This document shows, one piece after another, positions 33,050 to 44,954 of a stretch of DNA of 64,000 nt; position 1 is the first letter of the stretch; the number at the start of each line of letters is the position of its first letter. The notes beneath the pieces are model-generated. The model did no database searches. It was not told the origin of the DNA and worked only from the letters and a program-made list of their open reading frames with translations. Location of the stretch: contig CM074864.1 of NCBI GenBank assembly GCA_037501455.1, positions 58,471,001-58,535,000 on the forward strand, read 5' to 3'. Origin of the DNA: Lantana camara. Its lineage: Eukaryota; Streptophyta; Magnoliopsida; Lamiales; Verbenaceae. The position numbers were made by a program, and so were the translations under genes.

Positions 33050-35606
33050 TGTAACGCCCCAGCTTTCGGCAATTCAGGTATGAACGACACGTGTGCGTTT
33101 GAGGGATATATTTTATTTTAATTGTTCATTTCTTTAATTTCCTTAGCATGACATTATTTTTATAAAATTATATTATTAACATTTTATTGAAAATTCATAT
33201 CATATCATATTTATTGGATATTTTGAACGTGATTGCTACGTGAATCATTTTCCCGAATGTGATCTATTTCTTTTATGTCCTTAATTGCTCGTTTTCATGA
33301 ATATGGGACCTAATTGAATTGGACTTAATTGATCATTTAAAGTTGGATTTGGACTTAATAGCATGACTTAATACGTGAAAGGATTTAATTGCAAAATTGG
33401 CCCTCTCCTCTCCTCTCATAGCAGCAACATCACGTACCATTACATTTCATTCTTCATACACAACTTTTCTTCCTTGTTCTTGCTCCTTGCTCAACCGATC
33501 AAACCCTCACTTTGAAGAGTGAAGATTTCATCTTGCAAGCATCAATATTTGTGGGAATTGTGATCATAGAAGCTTCATCATCATCATCTCTTCTTCTTGA
33601 CTTCCATTTCTTGCTTTTGAGGTAAATATGGAGAATGGATGATTTTCTTGTAAAAATGGTATACTTAGGGTTTTGTTATACATTGGTTATATTGTGGATT
33701 GAGTGTTGGAAATATGTATGTGAGCTTTGAGCTCAAGTTTGATGCATATAACTTGTGAATTATGAACTTGGAGCATGAATAAATATATGGGTTTCAAATG
33801 ATGGATTATTGATGATCTAACATGGAGTTATGTGTTTTTATGAATTGTTATTGATCAAAATGTATGTTAGCATATTTATTGCATCTTATATTCACATTTG
33901 AACTTGGTTTGCATCCATTTTTGGTGGTTGATGGTTGGTTGCCTTTGTTGCTCTGTTCTGCTCTTCTTCTTCTTTGCTCACGTATTTTGGGAACGGCCAT
34001 TCCCAACCCCAGTTCAAAGCTGGAACGGCCGTTCCCATGATGCTGAGATAAGGCCAGCGAGCCTGGGAACGGCCGTTCCCACTTTGGCCTGCGAGCCGGA
34101 ACGGCCCTTCCCAGCCAAGACGCGTTTTAAATTAAAAAACGCTGGCGCGCTTTCTTCAGACCATGGGAACGGCCCTTCCCATTTTCAAGGGAAGACCGGA
34201 ACGGCCGTTCCCACGGCCAATGTAGAGCAAAAAGCTACTGCATAAATTTAATTTTTCATCATCATCCTCCAATCATTTCTTTGACCCCTAATTGATGTTA
34301 TATGATCGCATACATGTTGAAACGCAATATTTTCAAGGTGCATTGTATTTTTCCCGTCGTTTCGTCGCATTTTGCCGTTCGTCCTATTTGGTACATTTTG
34401 AGTCGTGTTTCACGGACAATTGTCTTTCTTGCACAGACCAGCTTCCTGGTGACGAGGAGCAGGCCCCGTGAGCTGTTTCCTTGGTTAATTTTGGGTCGTC
34501 AGGTGAGGTTTAATTTTAGATACATAGGACCCGTACAACCCTATGTGATATTTTAAGTCAAAACCTATATTTATACGTATAGTTTTCAAATGAGATTGGT
34601 TTTCAAATGTTTTATCGATATATTGAAAGAAATTGATTGATTGATTGATTGATTGGGCGAGTATTGTATTGCACTGTGGGCCCGAGGGTAGTGACTCGAG
34701 CCAACCGGGAAAGCACGGGCTGACGGGTAACTCGATAGCTATCCTCACCAAATTGGGATGACCCCTGAACCCCCTAGGAGATTAGGGTGGGAAAGGAGTT
34801 CCGGGCTTAGGGATTCATGTACCCTCTGCCCAGATTGATTGGATGGTGGGGCCTTGCAATCCCACCATCACCCGGAGGAAGAAGGCGTCATTGAAATTGC
34901 TAATTGTGCACATTAATGAATTGCTTGATCACCTAATCACTTAATAATTGATTGATTGATTCTACACAGTCGGTGTAAGGTTGGAGAATTGCCCCACTCG
35001 CCGGCCCACTATTGATTGAATTGAATTGATTGAATTGAAAATTGAAATAGTTGTAATCTCGGGCGATAGTATCTCTTTTAACTTATTAGATTGTATTGTT
35101 TTCCCAAATTATTACCCGAGGTTATAACTTGCATGTATGTGCGCTTATATTTATTTATACCCCCTCGCTCAGTCCGAGTTGGACTGACACCTCAACTTTT
35201 CAGTGTTTTGCAGGGCGTGCTAGGCGGGAATTTAGAGTCATGAGGTCTTTAAATTTGGGTCTAGCACACTTCATTCCACATTTTGTTCATGTATAGTTAG
35301 CTTGGGATATTTTGTATCAAGCCCTGTTATCTATTTTGTCGAAGGATGATATTGTATTGATAGGGTAAATGTTGGTATCTATACGTAAATAAATGAATAT
35401 GGTATCTAGTGAATGTTATTGTTTCCGCTTTTGATTACTCTGATTTGATTGCTAGTCGGTTTTAAATTGAGGGTACCCGCCTAGCCTTGAGTCATTTTAT
35501 TGTCTCCCGTTCGCTATAGCTTTGATTCATGTATGGATTGCCCATTTCATATGTGGATTGGAGCGATAGTGCGGGGGATGTGGTGCCTGGCGTTCCGGGT
35601 GCTACA
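33050..35606 (+). repeat. 5' LTR of the Gypsy element
   Basis: 2557 bp, about 99.7% identical by eye to 39855-42410. Contains the palindrome array at 33989-34212. Open frames through it (33898-34245, 34302-34556) are artefacts of LTR sequence. Confidence 0.94.
33989..34212. repeat. Array of six GGGAACGGCCGTTCCC-like palindromes in the Gypsy LTR
   Basis: Perfect or one-mismatch dyads at 33989-34004, 34022-34036, 34065-34080, 34098-34112, 34165-34180 and 34198-34212. The spacers are unrelated to each other. The 3' LTR repeats the array at about 40795-41020; its first unit has lost one base. Confidence 0.85.
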
Positions 35607-35614
35607 TCCTACGG

Positions 35615-35626
35615 TGGTATCAGAGC
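35615..35626 (+). other. Primer-binding site of the Gypsy element
   Basis: TGGTATCAGAGC, 8 nt past the 5' LTR end; complementary to initiator tRNA-Met. Spacing is the same as in the LARD-like element. Confidence 0.88.
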
Positions 35627-35854
35627 TCGGTTGCAAAACCGGGTCTCTAGTGTCGTGTCTTGTGAGTCTAGGTCGCACGGCATAGGAACTAATTGTCAAT
35701 TTGAGAGTCTTGCATTGTTATTTGATACTTGCACCTACCTGACCTACTTGAAATTGGGGTGATTGTTGGAATTCTGAACTTATGTGCGGTTTGAATTATT
35801 TGCACACATTGGCATTGACTAATCGAACATGCATAATAGTGACTTGATTTCAGG

Positions 35855-38800
35855 ATGGCTCGCGATAGACATCACCGTGATCGTTCTCCTAGACATCGAC
35901 ATCATCGCAGGGAGAGATCACCACCTCCTCCTCCACCTCCTCAGGCTCAGCCACAGGATTTTATGAATGCAGTGGTGGGTCTTATTGATCAGAGAGTTCG
36001 GGATCATGTTCCTCCACCACCACCAGTTGCACCACCATAGCCTGGAGGCCAGATTTCAGCTGTCTTTAGGGAGTTCCAGAACCAGCATCCTCCCAAGTTT
36101 TATAAAGGTAACGATATTCAGGCCGAGCAGTGGCTCAGGGAGATCGAGAGGGTTTGGGAGCTCATTCCTTGTGAGTCTCAGGAGAAGGCCCGTTGTACGC
36201 TTTCTTTGATTCAGGGTGAGGCCTATTCCTGGTGGGAGAGTGCCCGGATAGTGTTAGAGGCAGCAGGTGAGGAAGTGAATTGGGAAGTGTTTGTCAGGGA
36301 ATTCAGAAACAATTTCATTCCTCCATCTTCTCGCACTAGAAGATTGAAGGAATTTACAGAGCTCAAGCAGGGAAGCCGGTCAGTTTCAGAGTATATCGCT
36401 GAGTATGAGAGATTGTCACGCTATGCTCCTAATATAGCGAGTGATGATTTCCATAAGGCGATGCAGTTTGTTCAGGGCCTTAGACCGGATATTCAGGCAG
36501 CGATTGAGGCGGTCAACACGAGCACGTGGGCAAAGGCTACTAAAAAGGCCTTGTTGGTTGAGGATTCAGTGAATGCGAGGCGGTCTTCTTACCGATCAGG
36601 CTCAGGTTCGGGCTCAGGTTCAGGATCGGGATTCAGAGGTTCTGGATCGGGTTTCAGAGGTGCCGGATCAGGGTTTAAGAGTTCAGGATCGGGATCTGCT
36701 TCAGGCAAGAGGCCGATAGTTTATTCTTCTCCACTACCAGCTCCACAGGGCCCAGGGAAGAAGCCCCGACCAGCAGGACCAGTGATTCGAGCTCCAGTTG
36801 CTCCAGCTTTACCACCACCACCCGAGAGGCCTGCTTGTACCTTCTGTGGTCGGAGGACGCATACTTATGATAACTGCAGGAGGCGTCTGGGTTTATGTTT
36901 GCTTTGTGGGAGCGACGAGCATATGGTAGACGGATGTCCGGATAACAGGATGCTACCGCCGGGAGCACCGAGACCACTGATTAGGGCTCGTGCTTATGCT
37001 TTGGACGGAGAGCAGCCGGATGCTGATGTTGATCCAGCCGCGGTAGTTGAAGGTACCATTTGCATACATGGCACGAACATTCATACGTTGTTTGATCCGG
37101 GAGCTACTCACTCCTTTCTTTCGAGTGCTATATCTGTTTCTCTGTCTTTGCCTGTTACTCGCTCTTCTGCATGTTATGTGGTTAGTACTCCTTTTGGTGG
37201 TAGTTTAGAATCTGATCGGGTGTTCAGAGAGGTTCCGGTGAGTATCGAGGAGTTGTTTGATATACTTCAGGGATCGAAAGTCTATTCGAAATTGGATTTG
37301 AGACAAGGTTACTACCAGCTGCGTATCCGATCAGGGGATATTCCTAAGACAGGATTTAACACTCGGTACGGGCATTATGAGTTCGTAGTGATGCCGTTTG
37401 GATTGACTAATGCCCCAGCAGCTTTTATGGATATGATGCACAGGATCTTCAGGCCTTTTCTGGATAAGTTCGTGGTCATCTTTATTGACGATATCCTGGT
37501 TTTCTCGAAGTCTGCCGAGGAGCATGCAAGACACCTTCAGTTGGTATTGAGGACTTTGAAGGAGCATCAGTTGTTTGCCAAGTTTAGCAAGTGTGAGTTC
37601 TGGATTGACAGGGTGTCATTCTTGGGTCATGTGATTTCGGGCAACGGTTTGGAAGTCGATCCTTCCAAGATTGAGTCGGTTTTGAAGTGGGAGAAACCTA
37701 AGAATGCCTCTGAGATTAGGAGTTTCTTGGGATTGGCAGGTTATTACAGGAGGTTTGTTAAGGATTTCTCCAAGTTAGCAGCTCCTTTAACCCGGTTGAC
37801 GAAGAAGAATGTGAAATTTGATTGGAATGAAGATTGTGAGAAGAGTTTCACTTTCTTGAAAGAGAAGTTAGTGTCTGCTCCAGTGTTAGCCCTTCCGGAA
37901 GGTTCTGAAGGGTATGCTGTTTATACAGATGCTTCTAAGGAAGGTTTGGGATGTGTGTTGACTCAGAAGGGTAAAGTAATTGCTTATGCATCCCGAAAGT
38001 TGAAAGAGCATGAGAAGAATTATCCGACACATGATCTTGAGCTTGCTGCCGTAGTCTTTGCACTTGGAAAGTGGAGACATTATTTGTATGGAGTGTCTTT
38101 CGAGATTTTCACTGACCACAAAAGCCTCCAGTATCTATTCACTCAGAAGGATTTGAATATGAGGCAACGGCGTTGGATGGAAAGGTTGGAAGATTATGAT
38201 TGCACGATCAAGTACCATCCCGGCAAAGCCAACGTGGTCGCCGATGCACTTAGTAGGAAGGCTAGTGTGTCGAGCTTGGAAGTGGGCGAAAGCAGTGGAA
38301 TCGAGCCAATTGTTTTAAAGGCTCGAGTTTCTAATATTTCGGTTCAGCCAGAATTGAAGCACAGGTTGTTTGAGGCTCAGAGTACGGATTTGGAAGTCCA
38401 GAGATTGGTAGCTAAGGCAAGAGCTGATCCAGAGTGTCCATTCGGGTTCGATGAAACCGGTCTTCTTCGTTTCAAGAACCGAGTGGTTGTACCCAAAGAG
38501 TTGAAACGGGTATTGCTCGAGGAAGCTCACCGATCGGCTTATTCTATCCACCCCGGAGGAAACAAGATGTATAAGGATTTAAGGCAATATTATTGGTGGC
38601 GTGGATTGAAGAAAGATGTGGCCGAGTTTGTGAAGCATTGTCTCACTTGTCAGAAAGTGAAAGCCGAGCATCAGAAACCGGGAGGTCTTCTTCAGCCGTT
38701 ACCTATTCCTGAGTGGAAGTGGGAACAGGTGACGATGGATTTCGTGTCCGGATTACCTAAGGTGAAAGGTGGATTAGATGGGATTTGGGTGATTGTGGAC

Positions 38801-39820
38801 CGTTTGACGAAGTCTGCACATTTTCTGCCGGTTCGGATGTCGTATAAGATTCGCAAGCTAGCCGAGCTTTATAACCGGGAGATCGTTAGACTTCACGGGA
38901 TTCCGATCAGTATCGTTTCAGACAGAGATCCACGATTCACTTCGAGGTTGTGGCGTGAATTGCAGGAGATTTTGGGTACGAAGCTCCAGTTTAGTACAGC
39001 TTTTCATCCTCAGACGGATGGTCAGTCCGAGAGATTAATAAGGTATCTCGAGGATTTACTTCGAGCTTGTTCTTTGGATTTTCAGTCTTCTTGGCATGAT
39101 CAGCTACCTCTGATTGAGTTCGCGTACAACAACAGTTTTCAGGCTTCGATTGGAATGGCGCCGTATGAGCTACTTTATGGACGGAAGTGTCGTTCTCCGT
39201 TGTTCTTTGACTTGGAAGAGTGGAAATGGACTAAGCAGGAAGGTGTTAAGAAAGGTGAGAAATTGGAAAAACCTTCCAAGGCCGTTGAAGCTATGATTGA
39301 GAAAGTCCAATTGATAAAACAACGGATGAAATCAGCTCAAGACAGACAGAAGAGCTACGCCGATCGTCGCAGAAGGGATCTCGAGTTTGAGGTTGGAGAC
39401 CGGGTATTCTTGAAGGCGTCTCCACGTAAAGGATTTGCTCGGATTGGGAAAGGAGGTAAACTTAAACCTCGTTATTTAGGTCCGTATGAGATCTTGGAAA
39501 GAATTGGAGAAGTTGCTTACAGATTGGACCTACCACTGAGCCTCACGGGGATTCATAATGTATTTCACGTGTCTCAGCTGAGGAAATACTACCCCAATGA
39601 AACCGAGATCATTCCTGTTGAAGAAGTGGAATTGGAACCGAGTCTTACCTTTGTTCAGAAACCGGTTAAGATATTGGATAAGAAGTTTCAGGAATTAAGA
39701 AACCGGAGGATTCCCATGGTTAAAGTTCTTTGGAGAAGTGATAAGACCGAAGAAGCCACGTGGGAGACCGAAGACAAAATGAGACAGTTCCATCCAGAGT
39801 TGTTCCCTTCCGATCAGTGA
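35855..39820 (+). pseudogene. Gypsy gag-pol with stop codon and PR-RT internal deletion
   Basis: Frame from ATG 35855 to TGA 39818-39820, broken only by TAG at 36038-36040 (probably from CAG) in N-terminal gag. Order: basic and Pro-rich start, gag ([21 protein letters not shown]), Ser/Gly-rich linker, [14 protein letters not shown] knuckle, protease motif FDPGATHSF where families have DSGATHSF, RT, RNase H ([23 protein letters not shown]), HHCC integrase zinc region, integrase core ([22 protein letters not shown]), chromodomain-like tail. About 37200-37250, protease sequence runs straight into mid-RT ([20 protein letters not shown]), so the protease end and RT fingers are missing in frame. 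The RT active site is FIDD near 37480. The product cannot be autonomous. Confidence 0.93.
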
Positions 39821-39854
39821 ATCTGGGGACCAGATTCTTATAAGGAGGGAGGAT

Positions 39855-42410
39855 TGTAACGCCCCAGCTTTCGGCAATTCAGGTATGAACGACACGTGTG
39901 CGTTTGAGGGATATATTTTATTTTAATTGTTCATTTCTTTAATTTCCTTAGCATGACATTATTTTTATAAAATTATATTATTAACATTTTATTGAAAATT
40001 CATACCATATCATATTTATTGGATATTTTGAACGTGATTGCTACGTGAATCATTTTCCCGAATGTGATCTATTTCTTTTATGTCCTTAATTGCTCGTTTT
40101 CATGAATATGGGACCTAATTGAATTGGACTTAATTGATCATTTAAAGTTGGATTTGGACTTAATAGCATGACTTAATAAGTGAAAGGATTTAATTGCAAA
40201 ATTGGCCCTCTCCTCTCCTCTCATAGCAGCAACATCACGTACCATTACAATTCATTCTTCATACACAACTTTTCTTCCTTGTTCTTGCTCCTTGCTCAAC
40301 CGATCAAACCCTCACTTTGAAGAGTGAAGATTTCATCTTGCAAGCATCAATATTTGTGGGAATTGTGATCATAGAAGCTTCATCATCATCATCTCTTCTT
40401 CTTGACTTCCATTTCTTGCTTTTGAGGTAAATATGGAGAATGGATGATTTTCTTGTAAAAATGGTATACTTAGGGTTTTGTTATACATTGGTTATATTGT
40501 GGATTGAGTGTTGGAAATATGTATGTGAGCTTTGAGCTCAAGTTTGATGCATATAACTTGTGAATTATGAACTTGGAGCATGAATAAATATATGGGTTTC
40601 AAATGATGGATTATTGATGATCTAACATGGAGTTATGTGTTTTTATGAATTGTTATTGATCAAAATGTATGTTAGCATATTTATTGCATCTTATATTCAC
40701 ATTTGAACTTGGTTTGCATCCATTTTTGGTGGTTGATGGTTGGTTGCCTTTGTTGCTCTGTTCTGCTCTTCTTCTTCTTTGCTCACGTATTTTGGGAAGG
40801 CCATTCCCAACCCCAGTTCAAAGCTGGAACGGCCGTTCCCATGATGCTGAGATAAGGCCAGCGAGCCTGGGAACGGCCGTTCCCACTTTGGCCTGCGAGC
40901 CGGAACGGCCCTTCCCAGCCAAGACGCGTTTTAAATTAAAAAACGCTGGCGCGCTTTCTTCAGACCATGGGAACGGCCCTTCCCATTTTCAAGGGAAGGC
41001 CGGAACGGCCGTTCCCACGGCCAATGTAGAGCAAAAAGCTACTGCATAAATTTAATTTTTCATCATCATCCTCCAATCATTTCTTTGACCCCTAATTGAT
41101 GTTATATGATCGCATACATGTTGAAACGCAATATTTTCAAGGTGCATTGTATTTTTCCCGTCGTTTCGTCGCATTTTGCCGTTCGTCCTATTTGGTACAT
41201 TTTGAGTCGTGTTTCACGGACAATTGTCTTTCTTGCACAGACCAGCTTCCTGGTGACGAGGAGCAGGCCCCGTGAGCTGTTTCCTTGGTTAATTTTGGGT
41301 CGTCAGGTGAGGTTTAATTTTAGATACATAGGACCCGTACAACCCTATGTGATATTTTAAGCCAAAACCTATATTTATACGTATAGTTTTCAAATGAGAT
41401 TGGTTTTCAAATGTTTTATCGATATATTGAAAGAAATTGATTGATTGATTGATTGATTGGGCGAGTATTGTATTGCACTGTGGGCCCGAGGGTAGTGACT
41501 CGAGCCAACCGGGAAAGCACGGGCTGACGGGTAACTCGATAGCTATCCTCACCAAATTGGGATGACCCCTGAACCCCCTAGGAGATTAGGGTGGGAAAGG
41601 AGTTCCGGGCTTAGGGATTCATGTACCCTCTGCCCAGATTGATTGGATGGTGGGGCCTTGCAATCCCACCATCACCCGGAGGAAGAAGGCGTCATTGAAA
41701 TTGCTAATTGTGCACATTAATGAATTGCTTGATCACCTAATCACTTAATAATTGATTGATTGATTGTACACAGTCGGTGTAAGGTTGGAGAATTGCCCCA
41801 CTCGCCGGCCCACTATTGATTGAATTGAATTGATTGAATTGAAAATTGAAATAGTTGTAATCTCGGGCGATAGTATCTCTTTTAACTTATTAGATTGTAT
41901 TGTTTTCCCAAATTATTACCCGAGGTTATAACTTGCATGTATGTGCGCTTATATTTATTTATACCCCCTCGCTCAGTCCGAGTTGGACTGACACCTCAAC
42001 TTTTCAGTGTTTTGCAGGGCGTGCTAGGCGGGAATTTAGAGTCATGAGGTCTTTAAATTTGGGTCTAGCACACTTCATTCCACATTTTGTTCATGTATAG
42101 TTAGCTTGGGATATTTTGTATCAAGCCCTGTTATCTATTTTGTCGAAGGATGATATTGTATTGATAGGGTAAATGTTGGTATCTATACGTAAATAAATGA
42201 ATATGGTATCTAGTGAATGTTATTGCTTCCGCTTTTGATTACTCTGATTTGATTGCTAGTCGGTTTTAAATTGAGGGTACCCGCCTAGCCTTGAGTCATT
42301 TTATTGTCTCCCGTTCGCTATAGCTTTGATTCATGTATGGATTGCCCATTTCATATGTGGATTGGAGCGATAGTGCGGGGGATGTGGTGCCTGGCGTTCC
42401 GGGTGCTACA
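39855..42410 (+). repeat. 3' LTR of the Gypsy element
   Basis: 2556 bp, direct repeat of 33050-35606; ends GGGTGCTACA followed by the CTGGA duplication. Confidence 0.94.
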
Positions 42411-42994
42411 CTGGAGATGGTCACTGGGCTGCCGTGAAGAATATTCTTAAGTACTTGAAAAGTACTAAAGATTTATTCTTAGTTTACGGAGGTCAGAAAG
42501 ATCTTACTGTCGAAGGATACTGCGATGCAAGCTTTGCATCTGACTTAGATGATTTTAAGTCAATGTCAGGATACATTTTCTGCCTAAACGGCGGAGCAGT
42601 GAGTTGGAAGAGTTCCAAGCAAACTACCACTGCAGATTCGACCACTGAGGCCGAATACTTAGCTGCAAATGATGCAGCTAAGGAAGGTGTTTGGATTAGA
42701 AACTTCATTCAAGAGTTTAATGTTGTTCCTAGCATGAAAGACCCCATTACTGTGTTTTGTGACAACACTGGGGCGGTTGCTCAAGCAAGAGAACCAAGAT
42801 CTCACCAACGGACCAAGCACATTATGAGGAAGTATCACCTAATCCGTGATATTATCAAAAGAGGAGACGTGCTAATCGAGAGGGTCACATCAGCAGAGAA
42901 CGTGGCAGATCCACTTACTAAACCCCTTAGTCGAGAAGCTTTCCAAGGTCATCTTCAGAAGATGGGACTTAGAGTAGCTTTAGAATGGCTTTGA
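42411..42994 (+). pseudogene. Copia-2 pol, 3' part (RNase H)
   Basis: Continues the RT frame cut at 33049. RNase H motifs: VEGYCDASFASDLDDFKSMS, AVSWKSSKQTTTADSTTEAE, VFCDNTGAVAQ, and the closing TSAENVADPLTKPL. Stop at 42992-42994, then the polypurine stretch and 3' LTR. No internal stops. Confidence 0.93.
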
Positions 42995-43010
42995 CGGGCA
43001 AGTGGGAGAT

Positions 43011-44949
43011 TGTTAGGAATAGTGCCCTAGAAAGCCGATTGTATATCCACTTTGTGCTTTTCCTTATTGTAATCACAGACAATCTTTGAATGAAATAACG
43101 AATTGAGGCAACACTTCTTTATATGCTCTTGTTTGGTATGCGTTTACTTTAGCTGTGCATGTATGAGAACTCCCCTAATCCTGATGACTTTAGGACTCTA
43201 CCATTTAGGTGAAATGGTTCATGAAACGAGCCCTATATCACATAAGTCATGATTAGTAAAATACTCCAAGCCGATGAGTCCTACAGACAGTGGGAGTGTC
43301 AACCTGACTCCTCTAAGGCTTGCTTGTGGGATCACGCCCTTAAGAAGGACCACCTTATTTCATGGAGGTGCAAAGTGTATAGTTGATACGTGCGTGATAC
43401 ATGAGGGTGCTTACTTTAATAAGTAAGTTCACTGAGGTGCCCCGTGTGAGAACATTCCTAAATGGGAAAGGAAGTTTCTATTTCAGGAAATGGAAACTTC
43501 CAGATTAGGAAATATCTCACGAGTCATTGATGTGATTAATTGATCCTTAGACTTGAGGTTCCTTGTCACTTTATGAGTTAACTCTGTAGTCTTAGGTATA
43601 AGCTTTAAAGGGTGTCGCTTTAGACAACTGATTCAAGGCTTATGCTGGGGCTGCACAAGTGATTCATGAAAGTGAATGAGAATCAAGAAAGGACCTACAC
43701 TTGCATTTGCATGGTGATCTCTTATTGTGTAAGTCATTCATATGCCATATGGAGTCCTTGGCTAAGACAGTAGATCAAGACATCAAGAAAAGGGTTTCTT
43801 GGATTGAGATCAAATGGATATGAAATGCACTTAGCTTTAAGACCGGATTATTAGGGTTCTGATTATTCCCTTGCCCTAGATCTTGGTTGAGAGATAGTAA
43901 GTAGGAGGATTGTATCTCACATGAATCAATGACTTAAAGGTTCTGTCGAATCCGAACATTCCAATTCAGCTAGGGGCTAAACACCTGTTGCTAGACTATG
44001 GTCGTTTAATCTGTGGACTGATTAATTAATTAGTGAATTAATTAATTAGGGTCACTGCTAATTGAATTGAGAACCTAGAGGGTCACACACAACAACTTGG
44101 TTACATGAGTTGAGGCTTTAAAATGATTAAACGAGTTAATCAAGCCTAGAGGGTTCCACACGTGTGAAACCACACGTGTGGGTCACGTGACTGGACACGT
44201 GTCACTATGACACGTGTGCCACACGTGACTATTTAATTGGATATTAAATAATTAAGTTGTTAATTATTTAATAGACTTTGGTTTAATTTTGAATTAAAAA
44301 GAAAGTCTTATTTTGGAGAAAATAATCTTGTTAATTAATTACGAATTAATTAATTAGATAAAAATAAGTTATTTATTTTAAATAAATAAAGTATAAAATT
44401 ATCCAAAAATAGTTTGGATATTTTTAGCTCTCTTGAAAGTTGATTTGAATTAGAATTCAAAGTCAAAGTCAAAATTACTTGATGATCAAGTAATAGGAGA
44501 GAGGGACCAAAATCCTAGCCCATAAAGGACTAGGAATTTCGGCACTCCCCTCTCTATAAATAGGGGAGCTCGAGCTCCTTATGGAGCTAATTGGCAATTC
44601 TTTTGGTTCATGTGTTGAACACCTTCCTTTCTCCAAGATTAAATTAAACCCTAGGTTAAGCCTAAACACTAACTAGAGAACTAGCATCCTTACTAGTTAG
44701 ATTGTGATCAAGTTGGTGGACTTTCTCTAGAGACTTCAAGTTAGAAGTTTGAAGATTCGAGCTTTACCAAGGAGAGGGGATCAAGCCGTGAGAAGAGCGT
44801 TCTTGGGTGGCTTGAAACGCTTCAAGAAAGAACAAAAGAAAAGTAAGTTTTCTATCTTTACGAATTTGGTTACACGATTGCGAGTCCAATGTCCTTTTGT
44901 TGGGAAAATTTTTTAAATTCCGCTGCTTTCTGATTCGTGTTTTCCAACA
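43011..44949 (+). repeat. 3' LTR of Copia-2
   Basis: 1939 bp. It is longer than the 5' LTR because of a 14-bp segment near 43373-43386 (AAAGTGTATAGTTG-like) that the other LTR lacks. Confidence 0.93.
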
Positions 44950-44954
44950 GCTGC

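Larger units (their letters stand above)
33050..42410 (+). mobile_element. Gypsy element inserted in Copia-2 (youngest layer)
   Basis: 9361 bp with perfect target duplication CTGGA (33045-33049 and 42411-42415). LTRs 33050-35606 (2557 bp) and 39855-42410 (2556 bp), TGTAACGCCC to GGGTGCTACA, differ at about eight sites. PBS 35615-35626, one coding region 35855-39820, PPT-like AAGGAGGGAGGAT before 39855. Integrase downstream of RNase H defines Gypsy order. The C-terminal [16 protein letters not shown] resembles the chromodomain-type tail of Tekay/Del chromoviruses; lineage is tentative. Confidence 0.95.
25460..44949 (+). mobile_element. Copia-2: younger long-LTR Copia inserted in Copia-1
   Basis: Bounded by the perfect 5-bp target duplication GCTGC (25455-25459 and 44950-44954). 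LTRs 25460-27384 (1925 bp) and 43011-44949 (1939 bp) start TGTTAGG, end CCAACA and differ by about 15 substitutions and one 14-bp indel. PBS at 27387-27399, long leader to 29707, coding region 29708-42994 interrupted by the Gypsy, then polypurine-rich AAGTGGGAGAT before 43011. It is inserted in the integrase-RT linker of Copia-1, in opposite orientation. Confidence 0.95.

Noticed and set aside
33898..34556. 115- and 84-codon frames in the Gypsy LTR, repeated in the other LTR
   Set aside because: They are preserved only because the two LTRs are nearly identical. The protein reads through the palindrome array and has no domain.
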